DNA from: Mycolicibacter heraklionensis
Lineage (GTDB): Bacteria > Actinomycetota > Actinomycetes > Mycobacteriales > Mycobacteriaceae
Direction of reading: 5' to 3'
DNA length: 64,000 nucleotides
Assembly: GCF_001021505.1 (NCBI RefSeq)
Contig: NZ_LDPO01000001.1
Location: 1-64,000, forward strand
Position numbers and translations under genes: made by a program
Part shown: in pieces, positions 10,324 through 18,205 of the stretch
Position numbering within the stretch: the first letter of the stretch is position 1
Layout: the number at the start of each line of letters is the position of its first letter
Notes under the pieces: model-generated
What the model was told of the DNA's origin: nothing
Seen by the model: the letters and a program-made list of their open reading frames with translations, nothing else
Databases searched by the model: none

Positions 10324-11709
10324 ATGCGCGCACGCAAGCAGGGCAGCGTCACCCGCGGTATCGGCACCCGCACCGTCTCCCCCACCCGTACGGCCGCCGC
10401 TGCAGCAGGCGCCCTGGTAGTGGGCCTCACCCCGATGCTGGCCGCCGCCCCGGCGCAGGCGGACTGGGACTGGCTGCTCGATGCAGCGGCGCCGGTGGAA
10501 GTCGCCGGCAGCGCGGCAGGCGGGCTCGACTTGGGCAGTCTGATGGCGCTGGTCCAGTCTTTCACCGACCAACTCGATCCGGCCACCAACAAGCTGTTCT
10601 CCGACGTCATTGACGCGGTGCTGGCCTGGCCCGGCCCGAGCCAGTCCCTCGACACCGCCGACTGGGTGAACCAGTTCATCTACGCACCGCTGCATGACGG
10701 GCTCCAGCAGTGGATTGCCAGCCCGTTCGGCGAGCTCAGCCTGGGTGTGATCAACGCACCGTTTGCCACGCTGTTCGGCCGCGATCTGATCGGCGACGGC
10801 ATCGACGGGTTCGACGGCGTCAACACCAGCCTGTTCGGTCAGTCGGGCTGGTTCGGCGACGCCGGTGATGGCGGCTTCCTGTTCGGCGACGGCGGAGCCG
10901 GCGTCGCGGGTATCGACGGGATCGGCGGCGCCGGCGGCGACGCGGGCTTCTTCGGCAACGGTGGAGCGGGCGGGCTGGGCGGTGTCGGAGCCGCCGGCGG
11001 CGACGGCGGCGCCGGCGGCTGGTTCATGGGCGTGGGCGGCGCGGGCGGTGCCGGCGGCGCGGGTGCGGGCGGCGGCACCGGCGGCGTGGGAGTCGGCATG
11101 CTGCTGGGCACCGGGGGCACCGGCGGCGCCGGGGGCATCGGTGTTGCGGGGGACATCGGCGGTGACGGCGGAGTGGGCGGTGCCGGGGCCTGGTGGACGG
11201 GCCGCGGCGGCGACGGCGGCGTCGGCGGTGAAGGCGACGGGGACGAAAACGGTGGCGCCGGGGGCGACGGCGGCGCGGGTGGGCTGTTGTTCGGCCGCGG
11301 CGGCGACGGCGGCCTCGGCGGTGAAGGCGGCGCGGGTGGCCTGGGCGGCGCGGGCGGCTTCCTGGGCGCCGCGGGAATCAGCGCGGCGCCGTACGTCGCG
11401 AACACCCAGTGGGTGACCTACGACGGCGGAACCAGCCTGCGCGTCTACCCGACCGACACCGGCCGAACCGAGGCCGGCGAGCCCGGCACCCTGCGCCAGG
11501 GCGAGCAGGCCTGGGCGGAAGTCGTGAAGCGCAACCCGGAGGCCAACAACCCCGGCATGCGCGCGCAGTTCCTGTGCCACTGGCAGTTCGCCGAATTCAT
11601 CCAGCCCGGCAAGACCAGTTGGAATCTGGAGCCGTGGCGCCCGGACGTGAGCACCCTGAACCTGCTCGCCAACGGCTGCAACCCCGGCGGCGCCGAGGAG
11701 CCGTTCTAA
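10324..11709 (+). CDS. Secreted PGRS protein with folded C-terminal domain (DUF2599-like), no PE domain
   Basis: The 461-residue protein has a signal peptide (basic start, Ala-rich core about 23-44, likely cut after AQA at residue 47), a non-repetitive helical part (48-150), then [15 protein letters not shown] (about 151-165), which resembles the GRPLI linker of PE_PGRS proteins. Residues about 170-355 are Gly-rich GGAGG repeats. The last 100 residues are not repetitive and contain [14 protein letters not shown] and a second Cys in GCNPGG, which I read tentatively as DUF2599. No PE domain or WxG motif is present. It occupies the PE14 (Rv1214c) position between the methyltransferases and glgC. 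Confidence 0.82.
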   Translation: MRARKQGSVTRGIGTRTVSPTRTAAAAAGALVVGLTPMLAAAPAQADWDWLLDAAAPVEVAGSAAGGLDLGSLMALVQSFTDQLDPATNKLFSDVIDAVLAWPGPSQSLDTADWVNQFIYAPLHDGLQQWIASPFGELSLGVINAPFATLFGRDLIGDGIDGFDGVNTSLFGQSGWFGDAGDGGFLFGDGGAGVAGIDGIGGAGGDAGFFGNGGAGGLGGVGAAGGDGGAGGWFMGVGGAGGAGGAGAGGGTGGVGVGMLLGTGGTGGAGGIGVAGDIGGDGGVGGAGAWWTGRGGDGGVGGEGDGDENGGAGGDGGAGGLLFGRGGDGGLGGEGGAGGLGGAGGFLGAAGISAAPYVANTQWVTYDGGTSLRVYPTDTGRTEAGEPGTLRQGEQAWAEVVKRNPEANNPGMRAQFLCHWQFAEFIQPGKTSWNLEPWRPDVSTLNLLANGCNPGGAEEPF

Positions 11710-11713
11710 TCCG

Positions 11714-12928
11714 CTAGATCCAAACTCCCTTTCCGACGGCCACCACGCCGCCGGCGCTGATGGAGAACCGTTCCCGGTCCTTCTCCAGGTCGACACCGAT
11801 CATCTCGCCGGGCCCGACCACGACGTTCTTGTCCAGGATCGCGTGCCGCACCACCGCGCCGCGTCCCACCCGGGCCCCGGGCATGATCACGCTGTCCTCC
11901 ACGATCGCGCCGTCGTCGATCACCACATTCGACGACAGCACCGAGTTGCGCACCGAGCCCGCCGAGATGACGCTGCCGGCGCCCACCACCGACTCCTGCG
12001 CCGAGCCGCCGTTGACGAACTTCGCCGGCGCCAGGTTCTCGGTCGCGCCGTGAATCGGCCAGCGGTTGTTGTACAGGTTGAACACCGGGTGCGCTGACAC
12101 CAAGTCCATGTGCGCGTCGTAGAACGCGTCCAGAGTTCCGACGTCACGCCAGTAGCCGCGATCCCGCTCGGTGGCGCCGGGCACCTCGTTGTCGGAGAAG
12201 TCGTAGACCGCGGCCATTCCGTCGGCCACCAGGCGCGGCATGATGTCGCCGCCCATGTCGTGGTCGGAGTGGTCATCGTCGGCGTCGGCGCGGATCGCGT
12301 CGATCAGCACCTTGGTGGTGAAGACGTAGTTGCCCATCGACACATACGTGCTGGCCGGATCATCGGGCGTGCCAGGAGGGTTCGCCGGCTTCTCCATGAA
12401 CCCGCGGATCCGGCCGGACTCGTCGGCGTCGATGCAACCGAACGCGGAGGCTTCCGCGCGCGGCACCCGAACCCCCGCGACGGTCGCCCCGGCCCCACTG
12501 TCGATGTGGAAGCGCACCATCTGTTCGGGGTCCATCCGGTACACGTGGTCGGCTCCGAAGACCACGATGTAGTCCGGGTCTTCGTCGAAGATCAGGTTCA
12601 GCGACTGATAGATGGCGTCGGCGGACCCGGTGTACCAGCGCGGGCCGAGGCGCTGTTGCGCCGGCACCGGCGTGATGTACTCCCCCGCCAGGCCGCTCAA
12701 CCGCCAGTTCTGCGAGATGTGCCGGTCCAGCGAATGCGACTTGTACTGCGTCAGAACGCAAATCCGCAGGTAGCGAGCGTTGACCAGATTCGACAGCACG
12801 AAGTCGATCAACCGGTAGGCACCCCCGAAGGGGACCGCCGGCTTGGCTCGGTCCGCCGTCAGCGGGTGCAGCCGCTTGCCCTCCCCACCGGCCAGGACGA
12901 TGCCCAGCACATGCGGCGCTTCCCTCAT
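11714..12928 (-). CDS. glgC: Glucose-1-phosphate adenylyltransferase GlgC
   Basis: GlgC makes ADP-glucose for glycogen and, in mycobacteria, for maltose-1-phosphate-derived glucans. The 404-residue protein opens with the nucleotide-binding loop [28 protein letters not shown], carries the [10 protein letters not shown] and [10 protein letters not shown] segments, and ends in a left-handed beta-helix domain ([20 protein letters not shown]). It is almost colinear with Rv1213 (404 aa). ATG 12928 was chosen over an ORF extension because it matches Rv1213 and a TAGGTT box lies 7 nt upstream. It is divergent from glgA. Confidence 0.97.
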   Translation of the reverse strand: MREAPHVLGIVLAGGEGKRLHPLTADRAKPAVPFGGAYRLIDFVLSNLVNARYLRICVLTQYKSHSLDRHISQNWRLSGLAGEYITPVPAQQRLGPRWYTGSADAIYQSLNLIFDEDPDYIVVFGADHVYRMDPEQMVRFHIDSGAGATVAGVRVPRAEASAFGCIDADESGRIRGFMEKPANPPGTPDDPASTYVSMGNYVFTTKVLIDAIRADADDDHSDHDMGGDIMPRLVADGMAAVYDFSDNEVPGATERDRGYWRDVGTLDAFYDAHMDLVSAHPVFNLYNNRWPIHGATENLAPAKFVNGGSAQESVVGAGSVISAGSVRNSVLSSNVVIDDGAIVEDSVIMPGARVGRGAVVRHAILDKNVVVGPGEMIGVDLEKDRERFSISAGGVVAVGKGVWI

Positions 12929-12935
12929 GGCCACA

Positions 12936-13060
12936 AACCTATCGGCCACTTCGAAGCCCTGCCAGGTTGACCGCACGATTGGCGACGGTTCTTTACCAAA
13001 GCGTCGTCACAGATCGCCGGTCGATCCGCTGCGTGGCCGCCGATCTGCGACCGCTACCGT
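12936..13060. promoter_or_regulatory. Divergent leaderless promoters of glgC and glgA/glgM
   Basis: On the minus strand TAGGTT (12936-12941) ends 7 nt before the glgC ATG; on the plus strand TACCGT (13055-13060) ends 7 nt before the glgA ATG at 13068. Both fit TANNNT boxes with leaderless starts. The shared interval is the natural place for coordinated control of ADP-glucose synthesis and use. Confidence 0.5.
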
Positions 13061-13067
13061 GCCGGTT

Positions 13068-14228
13068 ATGCGGGTGGCGATGCTGACTCGGGAATACCCC
13101 CCGGAGATCTATGGCGGTGCGGGTGTCCATGTCACCAACCTGGTCGAAGCGCTGCGGCGGTTGTGTCACGTCGACGTGCACTGCATGGGCGCGCCGCGGC
13201 CGGGTGCACACGCGCATCAGCCCGATCCGGCGCTGCGGGACGCCAATCCGGCGCTCGGGACGCTGTCGGCCGACCTGACGATGGTCGACGCCGTCAGCTC
13301 GGCCGATGTCGCGCACTCGCACACCTGGTACACCGCGCTGGCCGGCCGGCTGGCGGCGCTGCTGTACGACATCCCGCATGTGCTGACCGCGCATTCGCTG
13401 GAGCCGCTGCGCCCCTGGAAGGCCGAACAGCTGGGCGGCGGCTACCGGGTGTCGTCGTGGGCCGAAAAGGAGGCGACGACGGCCGCAGACGCGGTCATCG
13501 CGGTCAGCTCGGCCATGCGCGACGACCTGCTGCGGGTCTACCCGGAGTTGCGACCCGACCGCGTGCACGTGATCTACAGCGGCATCGACACCGAGGTCTG
13601 GCGTCCGCAGCCCACCGGTGCCGATTCGATGCCGGCCGAACTCGGTGTCGACCCGGACCGGCCGATGGTGGCCTTCGTCGGGAGGATCACCCGCCAAAAG
13701 GGGGTGGCCCATCTGGTGGCCGCCGCCCACCAGTTCCACCCTGATGTGCAACTGGTGTTGTGCGCGGGCGCCCCTGACACACCGGAGATCGCCGATGAGG
13801 TCAGTGCCGCGGTGGCCGATCTGGCCGCCGCCCGCAGCGGGGTGTTCTGGATTCAGGAGACCCTGCCCGCCCGACAGATCCGCGAATTACTCTCGGCGGC
13901 AACGGTTTTTGTATGCCCGTCGGTCTACGAGCCGCTGGGCATCGTCAATCTGGAGGCGATGGCCTGCGGCACCGCCGTGGTGGCCTCCGACGTCGGCGGT
14001 ATCCCGGAGGTGATCACCGACGGCGTGACCGGCACCCTGGTCCACTACGACGGCACCGATCCGGACGGCTACCACGCCGAACTCGCCGAAGCGGTCAACG
14101 CGTTGATCACCGACCCGGCCCGTGCGCAGCGTTACGGCGACGCCGGGAGGCGCCGCTGCGAGGAGGTGTTCTCCTGGGCGCGAGTGGCCGAGCAGACCCT
14201 GGCCGTCTACCGGCAGGCGGGCCGCTAG
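13068..14228 (+). CDS. glgM: ADP-glucose glycosyltransferase GlgA/GlgM (GT4)
   Basis: The Rv1212c ortholog (named glgA, later glgM) uses ADP-glucose with glucose-1-phosphate to form maltose-1-phosphate for the GlgE pathway, and also adds to glucan chains. The 386-residue GT-B protein has the N-terminal REYPPEIYGGAGVHV glycine loop, DIPHVLTAHSLEPLRPWK, and the GT4 C-terminal E-x7-E motif (CPSVYEPLGIVNLEAMACG). ATG 13068 matches the Rv1212c start and has a leaderless -10 box; the ORF itself extends further upstream over the glgC promoter. Confidence 0.95.
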   Translation: MRVAMLTREYPPEIYGGAGVHVTNLVEALRRLCHVDVHCMGAPRPGAHAHQPDPALRDANPALGTLSADLTMVDAVSSADVAHSHTWYTALAGRLAALLYDIPHVLTAHSLEPLRPWKAEQLGGGYRVSSWAEKEATTAADAVIAVSSAMRDDLLRVYPELRPDRVHVIYSGIDTEVWRPQPTGADSMPAELGVDPDRPMVAFVGRITRQKGVAHLVAAAHQFHPDVQLVLCAGAPDTPEIADEVSAAVADLAAARSGVFWIQETLPARQIRELLSAATVFVCPSVYEPLGIVNLEAMACGTAVVASDVGGIPEVITDGVTGTLVHYDGTDPDGYHAELAEAVNALITDPARAQRYGDAGRRRCEEVFSWARVAEQTLAVYRQAGR

Positions 14229-14243
14229 CCAGACCGACCCGTC

Positions 14244-14411
14244 TTAGCTGGTGACGGCTTTGAGTTCGTCGCCGAGCGCAGCGGCCTCGTCGGGAGTCAA
14301 CTCGACGACCAGCCGTCCACCACCCTCAAGTGGTACCCGCATCACGATGCCGCGCCCCTCTTTGGTCGCTTCCAACGGACCGTCACCGGTCCGGGGCTTC
14401 ATCGCCGCCAT
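14244..14411 (-). CDS. DUF3117 small conserved protein (Rv1211-like)
   Basis: This 55-residue protein has the highly conserved sequence MAAMKPRTGDGPLEATK and ends LTPDEAAALGDELKAVTS. DUF3117 proteins are near-universal in actinobacteria and lack an assigned function. The start at 14411 is set by homology and by a GGAGGGAG ribosome site about 9 nt upstream; the open frame continues further upstream without conservation. It is convergent with glgA. Confidence 0.93.
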   Translation of the reverse strand: MAAMKPRTGDGPLEATKEGRGIVMRVPLEGGGRLVVELTPDEAAALGDELKAVTS

Positions 14412-14577
14412 CGAGTGCTCCCTCCAGGTACCAGCCCGCAGGCCGTGCCCATGATCTGCGCCGGGTGTGCTCGGCAGTCGCAGCGTCCGGCTTCGAACTG
14501 CAAATTCACTCCGCCATTCTCCCCTATCGGCGACGGCGCGTGCACAAGACCCGATTCCAGGTCGCATTTTAGTGGAT

Positions 14578-15153
14578 CTAGGCAGTTGCCGGCGGCACCC
14601 AACATGCTTGGATGTGGTCGTCAACCATGCCTGTGGCCTGCATCAACGCATACGCGGTCGTGGGTCCCACGAATCGGAACCCGCGACGCTTCAATTCGCG
14701 CGCCATCGCCGTCGATTCCGGCGTGACGGCGGGTATTGCCGACAGGTCCACCGGGCGCGGACGTGGCGGCGGGGCGAATGACCACAACAGGTCCGCCAAA
14801 TCGGTGGAACCCAGGGCAATGGTCGCCCGGGCGTTGGCGATCGTCGCCTCGATCTTGGCTCGGTTGCGCACGATGCCGGGATCGTCCATCAGCCGGGCCA
14901 CGTCGGCGTCGGTGAAGCCGGCGACGGTCTCGACGTCGAAATCGGCGAACGCGCGCCGGAAGTTCTCCCGCTTGCGCAGAATCACCAGCCACGACAGTCC
15001 GCTCTGGAAGGCTTCCAGGCTGACCCGCTCGAACAGCGCCGCCCGGTCCCGCACCGGACGGCCCCACTCCTGGTCGTGGTAGTCGCGGTAGAGCACCGAG
15101 CCGTTGTTGACCCAGCCGCACCGGATCTGGCCGTCGTCGGGTGCGCTGCTCAA
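14578..15153 (-). CDS. tagA: DNA-3-methyladenine glycosylase I
   Basis: TagA excises 3-methyladenine from alkylated DNA, the first step of base excision repair. The 191-residue protein has the N-terminal CGWVNNGSVLYRDYHDQEWG segment with the Zn-ligand Cys and His, the substrate-pocket region SLEAFQSGLSWLVILRKRENF, and the C-terminal GMVDDHIQACW with the remaining His and Cys Zn ligands. It starts by a 4-bp ATGA overlap with the DivIVA-like gene, matching the order Rv1209-Rv1210. Confidence 0.95.
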   Translation of the reverse strand: MSSAPDDGQIRCGWVNNGSVLYRDYHDQEWGRPVRDRAALFERVSLEAFQSGLSWLVILRKRENFRRAFADFDVETVAGFTDADVARLMDDPGIVRNRAKIEATIANARATIALGSTDLADLLWSFAPPPRPRPVDLSAIPAVTPESTAMARELKRRGFRFVGPTTAYALMQATGMVDDHIQACWVPPATA

Positions 15154-15461
15154 CGGGACTCCGCCTCGGTCGCGGCGGCCGCCTGCGCCGCGGCAAGCTG
15201 GCCGCGGAGCTGGTCAAGCTCGGCGCCGAGGCGCTCCAGCACCCAGTCGACCTCACCGGTGTTGTAGCCGCGCAGCACCTGGGAGAACTTGACCGCGTCG
15301 ACATCGGCGCCCGTGACGCCGGAGGCGGGCAGCATGGTCGCCGTCGTCGCCCGCGGCAGCGGCGGCAGCTGCTCGCCCCGGCCGAACAGCGTGCTGGCCA
15401 CCCCGAACAGCAGCAACGCGGTGAGCACGAGCACAACGAGGTACAGCAACACCAGTGTCAC
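15150..15461 (-). CDS. Membrane-anchored DivIVA-domain protein (Rv1209-like)
   Basis: The 103-residue protein has one N-terminal membrane helix (about residues 3-24), a linker, then a short DivIVA-type segment VKFSQVLRGYNTGEVDWVLERL followed by a coiled-coil prone, Ala/Gln-rich C-terminus. DivIVA domains bind curved membranes or organise polar growth; this short form has no proven role. GTG 15461 is the start, and the stop overlaps tagA. It belongs to the gpgS-Rv1209-tagA cluster. Confidence 0.88.
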   Translation of the reverse strand: MTLVLLYLVVLVLTALLLFGVASTLFGRGEQLPPLPRATTATMLPASGVTGADVDAVKFSQVLRGYNTGEVDWVLERLGAELDQLRGQLAAAQAAAATEAESR

Positions 15462-15534
15462 GGCATCGATAGTGCCTCATTGCACCGACACGGGGGGCGG
15501 TGCCGACTGGATCAGCGCTGGCGATCGCCAGGGG

Positions 15535-16473
15535 TCAACGCTGGCGCAAGGTGTTCATCGGCGGCCGGTCGACCAACGACAACGGCGTGGTACGTGGCAG
15601 ATACTCGTCACCGTCCGCGAAGAACTGGGTCAGGCCCACCCCGGAATCCGGGACACCGCACCGCGACAGCAACGTGGCGACGACTTGGCGGCTCATCACG
15701 GCCAACTCGGCCAGCGGGCGGTTGCGGTGGGCCCGTACCCCCAGGTTGACCTGGGCGATCGCCTCCAGACCCAGCCGGTCGTAGGTGTCGATCAACAGCC
15801 CGATCTCCACCCCGTAGCCGGGCGCGAACGGCACCGACGCCAACAGCTCACGACTGCCGGCGTACTCACCGCCCAACGGCTGCAGCACCGCGCCCAGGTC
15901 GGGCCGCAGCGCGGTCAACAGCGGTCGGGCCACCAGCTCGGTGACCCGGCCGCCACCGGTGGGTTCCTCGGTGCCGTTGACCTTCAACGGGCGCCGGTAG
16001 AAGCCCTTGACCAGGTGGACGCCGTCACTGGTCAGCAGCGGCCCGACCAGGTTCGGCACGAACATCGGGTCGGGGTCGATCAGGTCGGAGTCGACGAACA
16101 CCACGATGTCGCCGCTGGTGGCCGCCAGCGACCGCCACAGGGCTTCGCCCTTACCGGGCTGCGTTGGAACCTCCGGAACCGCCTGTTCGCGGCTGACGAC
16201 GCGGGCGCCGGCGGCGATGGACCGGATCTCGGTGTCGTCGGTGGAGCCGGAGTCCAGCACGATCAGTTCGTCGACCAGGTTGTCGACCAGGGGCGTGATG
16301 CTGTCGATGACCGATTCGATGGTCGCCTGCTCGTTCAGCGCGGGCAGCACCACCGAGATGCTGCGACCGGTGTTGGCCTTGGCCGCCAGCAGCTCGGCCA
16401 CCGTCCACTGCGGCCGGGTCCAGGTGCGCCCGGACAGCCGGGTGTCGCCCGGCGCCGAGACCAGCTCGGTCAT
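15535..16473 (-). CDS. gpgS: Glucosyl-3-phosphoglycerate synthase GpgS
   Basis: GpgS transfers glucose from an NDP-glucose to 3-phosphoglycerate, starting the 6-O-methylglucose lipopolysaccharides that modulate mycobacterial fatty acid synthase. The 312-residue GT-A protein shows SVVLPALNEQ (40-49), the acceptor strand LDSGSTDDT, the metal-binding DSD (128-130) and the loop LGGEYAGSREL with a PGYGVEIGLL segment. M. tuberculosis GpgS (Rv1208) has 324 residues. Its ATG overlaps the end of folP2 by 4 bp (ATGA), so the two are coupled. Confidence 0.95.
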   Translation of the reverse strand: MTELVSAPGDTRLSGRTWTRPQWTVAELLAAKANTGRSISVVLPALNEQATIESVIDSITPLVDNLVDELIVLDSGSTDDTEIRSIAAGARVVSREQAVPEVPTQPGKGEALWRSLAATSGDIVVFVDSDLIDPDPMFVPNLVGPLLTSDGVHLVKGFYRRPLKVNGTEEPTGGGRVTELVARPLLTALRPDLGAVLQPLGGEYAGSRELLASVPFAPGYGVEIGLLIDTYDRLGLEAIAQVNLGVRAHRNRPLAELAVMSRQVVATLLSRCGVPDSGVGLTQFFADGDEYLPRTTPLSLVDRPPMNTLRQR

Positions 16474-17345
16474 GCCAATCCCCTAACTGTGCGGGTCGGG
16501 GCCCGCACGCCCTGGATCGATGCCACCATCTCCAGTACGCGCCGGGTCGGCCCGACCTCGTGAACCCGAAACATCCGGGCTCCGGCGGCCGCCGCCAACG
16601 CGGTGGCCGCCAATGTTCCGTCCAGTCGTTCGGTGAGACCCACTCCAAGAGTCTCCCCGATGAAGTCTTTGTTGGAGAGCGCCATCAGCACCGGCCATCC
16701 GGTACCGACCAAGTCCTCCGTGTGTCGCAACAACGCTAGCCCGTGGAAGGTGTTCTTGCCGAAATCATGGGTGGGATCGATCAGCACCCGCTCCCGCGAC
16801 ACCCCAGCCGCCACTGCACGCTCCGCGGCCGCGGTGACCTCGCCGATCACCGCTTTCACCACCCCGTCGACGCTGGTGCCGTAGCTCACCCGGAACGGGC
16901 GGGTGCGCGGCTTGGCGCCTCCGGTGTGCGAGCAGACCAGCCCGGCCCCGAACTCGGCGGCCACCGCCGGCAGCTCCGGGTCGACCCCGCCCCAAGTGTC
17001 GTTGATCAGGTCGGCACCGGCCGCGCAGGCACGTTTGGCCACCTCCGCGCGCCAGGTGTCGACGCTGATCAGCTGCTCGGGGTAGGCGCCGCGCAGCCAC
17101 TCGATGAACGGGACCACCCGGGCGGTCTCGGTGTCGGCATCGACGGTCTCTCCCGGCCCGGCCTTGACCCCACCGACGTCGATCACGTCGGCACCGTCGG
17201 CGACGGCGCGGTGCACGGCGGACTTGGCCGCCTCGTCGGCGAACGTGGCGCCCGCGTCGTAGAACGAGTCCGGGGTGCGGTTGACGATCGCCATGATCAG
17301 CGCTCGATCCGCCGCCACCGGACGGCCGCAGAAGTGGGACTGCAC
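16470..17345 (-). CDS. folP2: Dihydropteroate synthase homolog FolP2
   Basis: The fold is dihydropteroate synthase-like (TIM barrel): IMAIVNRTPDSF, VIDVGGVKAGPGE, ISVDTWRAEVA, LINDTWGG and the C-terminal RMFRVHEV. In M. leprae the FolP2 paralog was reported not to have DHPS activity, so a folate role is uncertain. The 291-residue protein lacks the long N-terminal extension of Rv1207 (318 aa) and begins at GTG 17345. Its linkage to gpgS by an ATGA overlap suggests a shared function with glucosylglycerate synthesis, though none is proven. Confidence 0.92.
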   Translation of the reverse strand: MQSHFCGRPVAADRALIMAIVNRTPDSFYDAGATFADEAAKSAVHRAVADGADVIDVGGVKAGPGETVDADTETARVVPFIEWLRGAYPEQLISVDTWRAEVAKRACAAGADLINDTWGGVDPELPAVAAEFGAGLVCSHTGGAKPRTRPFRVSYGTSVDGVVKAVIGEVTAAAERAVAAGVSRERVLIDPTHDFGKNTFHGLALLRHTEDLVGTGWPVLMALSNKDFIGETLGVGLTERLDGTLAATALAAAAGARMFRVHEVGPTRRVLEMVASIQGVRAPTRTVRGLA

Positions 17346-17384
17346 TGCTCCATGGTGCCTGGTGGCCTACGAGCCCCAGGACAC

Positions 17385-17390
17385 TACCGT
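17385..17390 (+). promoter_or_regulatory. -10 box (TACCGT), leaderless promoter of the DUF2127 gene
   Basis: TACCGT ends 6 nt before ATG 17397. The gap to the divergent folP2 GTG is only 51 bp, so regulation of the two genes may be linked. Confidence 0.5.
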
Positions 17391-17396
17391 GCTCTC

Positions 17397-18176
17397 ATGG
17401 TGGATTTTGCTCTCTGCTCGTGCGGAGTTCGTGGGCACGCGACGTTCGCTCCCGATGAGCCGGAACTTCGGACGCGACTGCGGGCCGATACACCCGTGGG
17501 CGAGGCATGGCGGTGTTTGCGCTGCGAGACCTTCGTGGTGGGGCCGCCCCGCGGCACCGGCCCAGCCGACACCGCGCCGGAGATTCCCCGTGGCCCGATG
17601 CTGCGCGACCGGATCCTGATGCGAGCACTCGCGGTGGAACGCGCTACTCGCTGCGTGATTTTCATGTTGGTGGCTGCCGGGGTGTTCAAGGTCAGGGGAT
17701 CACGCGAACGCCTGCACGACGCCTTTGAGCGAGACGTGCCGTTGCTGCGACCGTTGGCAGATCAGATCGGTTGGGATCCGGATAACTCGAAGATCATCCG
17801 GCACATCGCCGAGGCGTTCGCCCTGTCGTCGTCGACGCTGCTGTGGATCGCCGTGGGGCTGGCGGCCTATGCGGCGATCGAGCTTGTCGAGGCGGTCGGA
17901 CTGTGGCTGATGCAACGGTGGGGCGAGTACTTCGCAGTGGTCGCGACCGGTGTCTTTCTCCCCCTGGAGATCTACGAGCTGACCGAGAAGATCACGGTTC
18001 TTCGTGCTGTCGCCCTGCTGATCAATGTCGCTGCGGTGATCTGGCTGCTCTGGAGCAAACGACTGTTCGGATTGAACGGCGGCGCCAGGGCCTACCGACA
18101 AGCACATGAGACGGCGAGCCTGCTCAGCGTCGAGCGGGCGAGCCTGCGCGAAACCGATGCCGGTGCCACTCCGTAG
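17397..18176 (+). CDS. DUF2127-type integral membrane protein with N-terminal Cys motif
   Basis: The 259-residue protein begins with a soluble segment bearing a CSC and, about 35 residues on, a CLRC, consistent with a small zinc ribbon. Four membrane helices follow (about residues 78-96, 138-158, 170-195 and 200-220), with the pattern typical of DUF2127 (LWIAVGLAAYAAIELVEAVGLWL, then YFAVVATGVFLPLEIYEL). The function is unknown. It has no counterpart between Rv1207 and Rv1206 in M. tuberculosis, so it is an insertion here. The start rests on the leaderless -10 box; the frame is open upstream only as the antisense of folP2. Confidence 0.8.
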   Translation: MVDFALCSCGVRGHATFAPDEPELRTRLRADTPVGEAWRCLRCETFVVGPPRGTGPADTAPEIPRGPMLRDRILMRALAVERATRCVIFMLVAAGVFKVRGSRERLHDAFERDVPLLRPLADQIGWDPDNSKIIRHIAEAFALSSSTLLWIAVGLAAYAAIELVEAVGLWLMQRWGEYFAVVATGVFLPLEIYELTEKITVLRAVALLINVAAVIWLLWSKRLFGLNGGARAYRQAHETASLLSVERASLRETDAGATP

Positions 18177-18205
18177 CCGGGTTAGCTGGGAAACCGCCCG
18201 CGGCC

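Noticed and set aside
15482..15503. GCACCG...CGGTGC hairpin between gpgS and the DivIVA-like gene
   Set aside because: Short stem without T-tail in GC-rich DNA; could arise by chance, so not called as a terminator.
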